NCBI GenBank assembly: GCA_002842855.1
Contig: PHEE01000025.1
Coordinates: 37,074 to 101,073 of the forward strand
DNA: 64,000 bases
Origin: Alphaproteobacteria bacterium HGW-Alphaproteobacteria-4
Lineage (GTDB): Bacteria; Pseudomonadota; Alphaproteobacteria; Rhodobacterales; Rhodobacteraceae
Direction of reading: 5' to 3'
Position numbers and translations under genes: made by a program. The notes under the pieces were generated by a model. That model did not search any database, had not been told where the DNA came from, and was given only the letters and a program-made list of their open reading frames with translations. Positions 61,754-64,000 of the stretch are shown here, in pieces (within the stretch, counting starts at the first letter, position 1; every line of letters starts with the position of its first letter).

Positions 61754-62285
61754 AGCGCTGCAGCGCTCCGCGCGATTTGGGTGTCGCGCGCCGCATGATG
61801 CGGCCTTGGACCCCCGAGCTGTGCCGTTGGCGGTGGCGTAGCGGTGCGGCCTGGGTTTGTGCCGGTGTCAGAGCGCGCGGCAGCGCGCGCGGCGTAACGG
61901 TGCGGCGCGGGGCAGGTGTGCGGGTTGCAATGGCGTACATGTGGCCGCTGCCGGAGTGGGGGCATTTGCAGCGAGCTTTGGCTTTGCGCGGCTTGGGCCG
62001 GTGTCGGTGTCGCGGGGCGCATGGCGCGGAACTGGTCGGCGCGGGTGCGCTGGCTCTGCGCTGCGGCGCGCTAAGGGTTTGAAGGTTCGTTGTGGGGTGG
62101 GCGCTGACCAGTCCGGCTGTCTTGCGCCCCAGACATCGCGTTCGGCGCCTGACCGGAGGGCCGCGTCGGGGCGCCTTCAACCGTGCGGCGCAGCTGGCGC
62201 CTGCGGCGAAGGGCGGGCAGCGATGCCGCAATGCATGGGGCGTTATCGGCGGGCGCGGGCTTATTCCCCGTCTGCGCGGCAGTGC
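61754..62285. other. GC-rich intergenic region with short degenerate repeats
   Basis: 530-bp gap after dprA with no credible gene. It includes a 15/16-identical 16-nt direct repeat GGCGTAGCGGTGCGGC (61835-61850) and GGCGTAACGGTGCGGC (61891-61906), short palindromes (GCGCGCGGCAGCGCGCGC near 61872) and repeated GCCGGTGTC words. ORFs here are shadow-like, with no RBS and no protein-like composition. It looks like degenerate DNA from a gene lost between dprA and the next gene. Confidence 0.6.
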
Positions 62286-62450
62286 TCAGCGGCGGCGCGT
62301 GAGCAGATATTCCGTGAGGTACAGCGCGATCAGGGCCGCGATTCCCACCACGGCAATCTTTGCAATATCGCCCAACCCGGTCGCGCGCACGGCGAATGCT
62401 GTGCCAAGGGCTGCGGCAAGGGCGGCGGCATAGGGCAATTGACGGCGCAT
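62286..62450 (-). CDS. Small membrane protein (54 residues)
   Basis: An ORF too short for usual gene calling: start ATG at 62450 preceded by GGAGAAATCGG, 54 residues with two short hydrophobic segments (LPYAAALAAALGTAFAV and IAKIAVVGIAALIALYLTEYLL), ending in a basic RRR tail. Codon usage matches the host and the RBS is good. No family is recognised. It lies between the repeat-rich gap and the ecm gene. Confidence 0.6.
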   Translation of the reverse strand: MRRQLPYAAALAAALGTAFAVRATGLGDIAKIAVVGIAALIALYLTEYLLTRRR

Positions 62451-62515
62451 CCGATTTCTCCCACCCCGGGGTGTCGGCGCATCTTCGCCGCAGGCGCGGC
62501 ACCGATCAAGCCCGG

Positions 62516-64000
62516 TCAGGCGGCCGGGCTCGCCAGATCGACGATTTCGGCCATGATCCGGTTCAGCTCGAAATCCTTTGGTGTATAGACCCGGGCCACG
62601 CCGAAACCGCGCAGTCTGGTCGCGTCCTCGTCAGGGATGATGCCGCCCACCACCACCGGCACCGCGCCGAGCCCGGCCGCGCGCATCCGCGCCATGACTT
62701 CTTCGATCAGCGGCAGGTGGCTGCCCGAAAGGATCGACAGGCCGACCACATGCGCGCGGTCTTCCAAAGCGCGCGCCACGATTTGCTCGGGGGTCAGGCG
62801 GATGCCTTCATAGGTAATGTCCATGCCGCAATCGCGGGCGCGAAAGGCGATCTGTTCGGCACCGTTCGAATGGCCATCGAGCCCCGGCTTGCCGACCACG
62901 AACTTGAGCCTGCGCCCCAGCCGCGCGCTGGCCGCATCGACCGCGTCGCGCAGGGGTTCAAGCCCCTCGGTGCGGTTTGAAGGGGCGGCCGAAACCCCGG
63001 TCGGCCCCCGGTATTCGCCGTGCACAGCACGCATCACCCCCGCCCATTCGCCGGTGGTTGCCCCGGCCTTTGCGGCAGCTACCGACGCGGGCATGATGTT
63101 ATGCCCCGCAGTCGCTGCTGCCCGCAGGGCGGCCAGCGCTGCCCCCACTGCCTCGGCATCGCGCGTATTGCGCCAGGTATGGAGCCGCGCGACCTGATCG
63201 GCCTCGACCCCCGGATCGACGGTCAAAATCGTGCCTTCACCTGCGGTCAATGGCGAGGGTTCGGCCTCGGTCCAGCGGTTGACACCGACCACCACGGTTT
63301 CATTGCGCTCGATCCGCGCAAGGCGTTCCGCATTGGCCTCGACCAGCCGCCCCTTCATGTAATCAATCGCCGCAATCGCGCCGCCCATCGCATCTAGCGT
63401 GGCAAGCTCATCACACGCGCCCGCCTTCAGCGCCTCGACCTTTGCCGCAATCGCCGGGTTGCCATCGAAAAGATCGCCGTATTCCAGAAGGTCGGTTTCA
63501 TAGGCAAGGATCTGTTGCATCCGCAGCGACCATTGCTGGTCCCACGGGCGCGGCAGGCCCAGGGCCTCGTTCCAGGCCGGCAGTTGCACGGCGCGGGCAC
63601 GGGCGTTTTTCGACAGCGTGACGGCGAGCATTTCCAGAAGGATGCGATAGACGTTGTTCTCGGGCTGCTGCTCGGTCAGGCCAAGGCTGTTGACCTGCAC
63701 GCCGTAGCGAAAGCGGCGGTATTTTTCGTCGGCGATGCCGTAGCGGTCGCGGCAAATCTCGTCCCATAGCTCGGTGAAGGCGCGCATCTTGCAAAGTTCG
63801 GTGACAAAGCGGATGCCCGCGTTGACGAAAAACGAGATGCGCCCGACCATGGCGGGAAACGCCTCGGCTGCGACCTTGCCGCGCAGGTCATCAAGCACCG
63901 CAATCGCGGTGGCCAGCGCATAGGCCAGTTCCTGTTCCGGCGTCGCCCCCGCCTCTTGCAGATGGTAGGAACAGACGTTCATCGGGTTCCATTTCGGCAG
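62516..64000 (-). CDS. ecm: Ethylmalonyl-CoA mutase (Ecm/MeaA), partial (5' end beyond the window)
   Basis: C-terminal 494 residues of a coenzyme-B12 acyl-CoA mutase, continuing upstream beyond position 64000. The B12-binding domain shows DxHxxG as GLDGHSNGAEQIAF near the C-terminus, followed by RAHVVGLSILSGSHLPLIEEVMA and VPVVVGGIIPDEDA. The catalytic-domain tail is MeaA-type (MNVCSYHLQEAGATPEQELAYALATAI). Ecm with Mcl1 (also in the window, disrupted) belongs to the ethylmalonyl-CoA pathway for acetyl-CoA assimilation. Methylmalonyl-CoA mutase is less likely because the MeaA-like segment lacks the partner-subunit features. Confidence 0.88.
   Translation of the reverse strand: MPKWNPMNVCSYHLQEAGATPEQELAYALATAIAVLDDLRGKVAAEAFPAMVGRISFFVNAGIRFVTELCKMRAFTELWDEICRDRYGIADEKYRRFRYGVQVNSLGLTEQQPENNVYRILLEMLAVTLSKNARARAVQLPAWNEALGLPRPWDQQWSLRMQQILAYETDLLEYGDLFDGNPAIAAKVEALKAGACDELATLDAMGGAIAAIDYMKGRLVEANAERLARIERNETVVVGVNRWTEAEPSPLTAGEGTILTVDPGVEADQVARLHTWRNTRDAEAVGAALAALRAAATAGHNIMPASVAAAKAGATTGEWAGVMRAVHGEYRGPTGVSAAPSNRTEGLEPLRDAVDAASARLGRRLKFVVGKPGLDGHSNGAEQIAFRARDCGMDITYEGIRLTPEQIVARALEDRAHVVGLSILSGSHLPLIEEVMARMRAAGLGAVPVVVGGIIPDEDATRLRGFGVARVYTPKDFELNRIMAEIVDLASPAA

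Noticed and set aside
61777..62082. 101-residue plus-strand ORF in the dprA-ecm gap
   Set aside because: No RBS, Arg/Gly/Trp-rich composition, overlaps short repeats; not credible coding.
1..64000. CRISPR array, transposase, phage genes or rRNA/tRNA
   Set aside because: None seen: no spaced direct repeats, no DDE/Tnp motifs, no structural phage genes, no rRNA or tRNA-like segments.

Overview
The window is GC-rich chromosomal DNA from an alphaproteobacterium, most likely a Rhodobacterales (Paracoccaceae, Rhodobacter-like) species. This rests on the Rhodobacter-type malyl-CoA lyase and ethylmalonyl-CoA mutase of the ethylmalonyl-CoA pathway, TrcR, DUF1523, COQ9, and a ctaC-ctaB-ctaG-ctaE-SURF1-thrC-M16 cluster. 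No rRNA, tRNA, CRISPR, transposase or prophage genes were found. Most of the region is ordinary housekeeping DNA in tight, often ATGA/GTGA-overlapping operons.

Layout: 0-2.4 kb ftsEX and an acyltransferase; 2.4-4.7 kb sugE, accA and a damaged mcl1; 4.9-6.7 kb dipeptide epimerase plus D-amino acid transaminase; 6.7-10.6 kb a small RTX protein, N-formylglutamate amidohydrolase, pyk, rpmI-rplT; 10.7-14.9 kb pheS and pheT split by an AT-richer membrane-protein gene; 15-19.6 kb GMC oxidoreductase, GST, mscL, ald and its divergent Lrp-type regulator; 19.7-23.5 kb rpsU, COQ9, quinone oxidoreductase, RNase T2, trcR; 23.5-30 kb catabolic dehydrogenases, a hydrolase and a P1 peptidase; 30-37.6 kb a peptide ABC transporter locus whose binding protein carries a C-terminal cytochrome c domain, with an L,D-transpeptidase and an M20 deacylase; 37.7-44.2 kb an uncharacterised six-gene cluster (coiled coil, unknown, AAA+ ATPase, unknown, two membrane proteins); 44.3-49.3 kb VOC, GFA, EamA, mtnP, an AT-rich Panacea-type toxin-antitoxin pair, apt; 49.4-58.8 kb a long minus-strand block ending in the aa3 oxidase cluster; 59-64 kb tldD, dprA, a repeat-rich gap, and the 3' part of ethylmalonyl-CoA mutase.

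The most striking features are these. (1) Three genes (mcl1, the peptide-transporter ATPase, the second gene of the AAA+ cluster) are interrupted by apparent small frame-breaking deletions, and the divergent rpsU/COQ9 pair lacks a canonical start codon on both sides. Either the genome is decaying locally or the assembly has dropped short segments. (2) The SBP-cytochrome c fusion. (3) The AAA+ cluster and the Panacea pair, the best candidates for little-described systems. (4) A perfect FNR box between ctaC and tldD and a perfect CtrA box upstream of the VOC gene. (5) A family of intergenic GC hairpins carrying a GGATATTTG-type tag.
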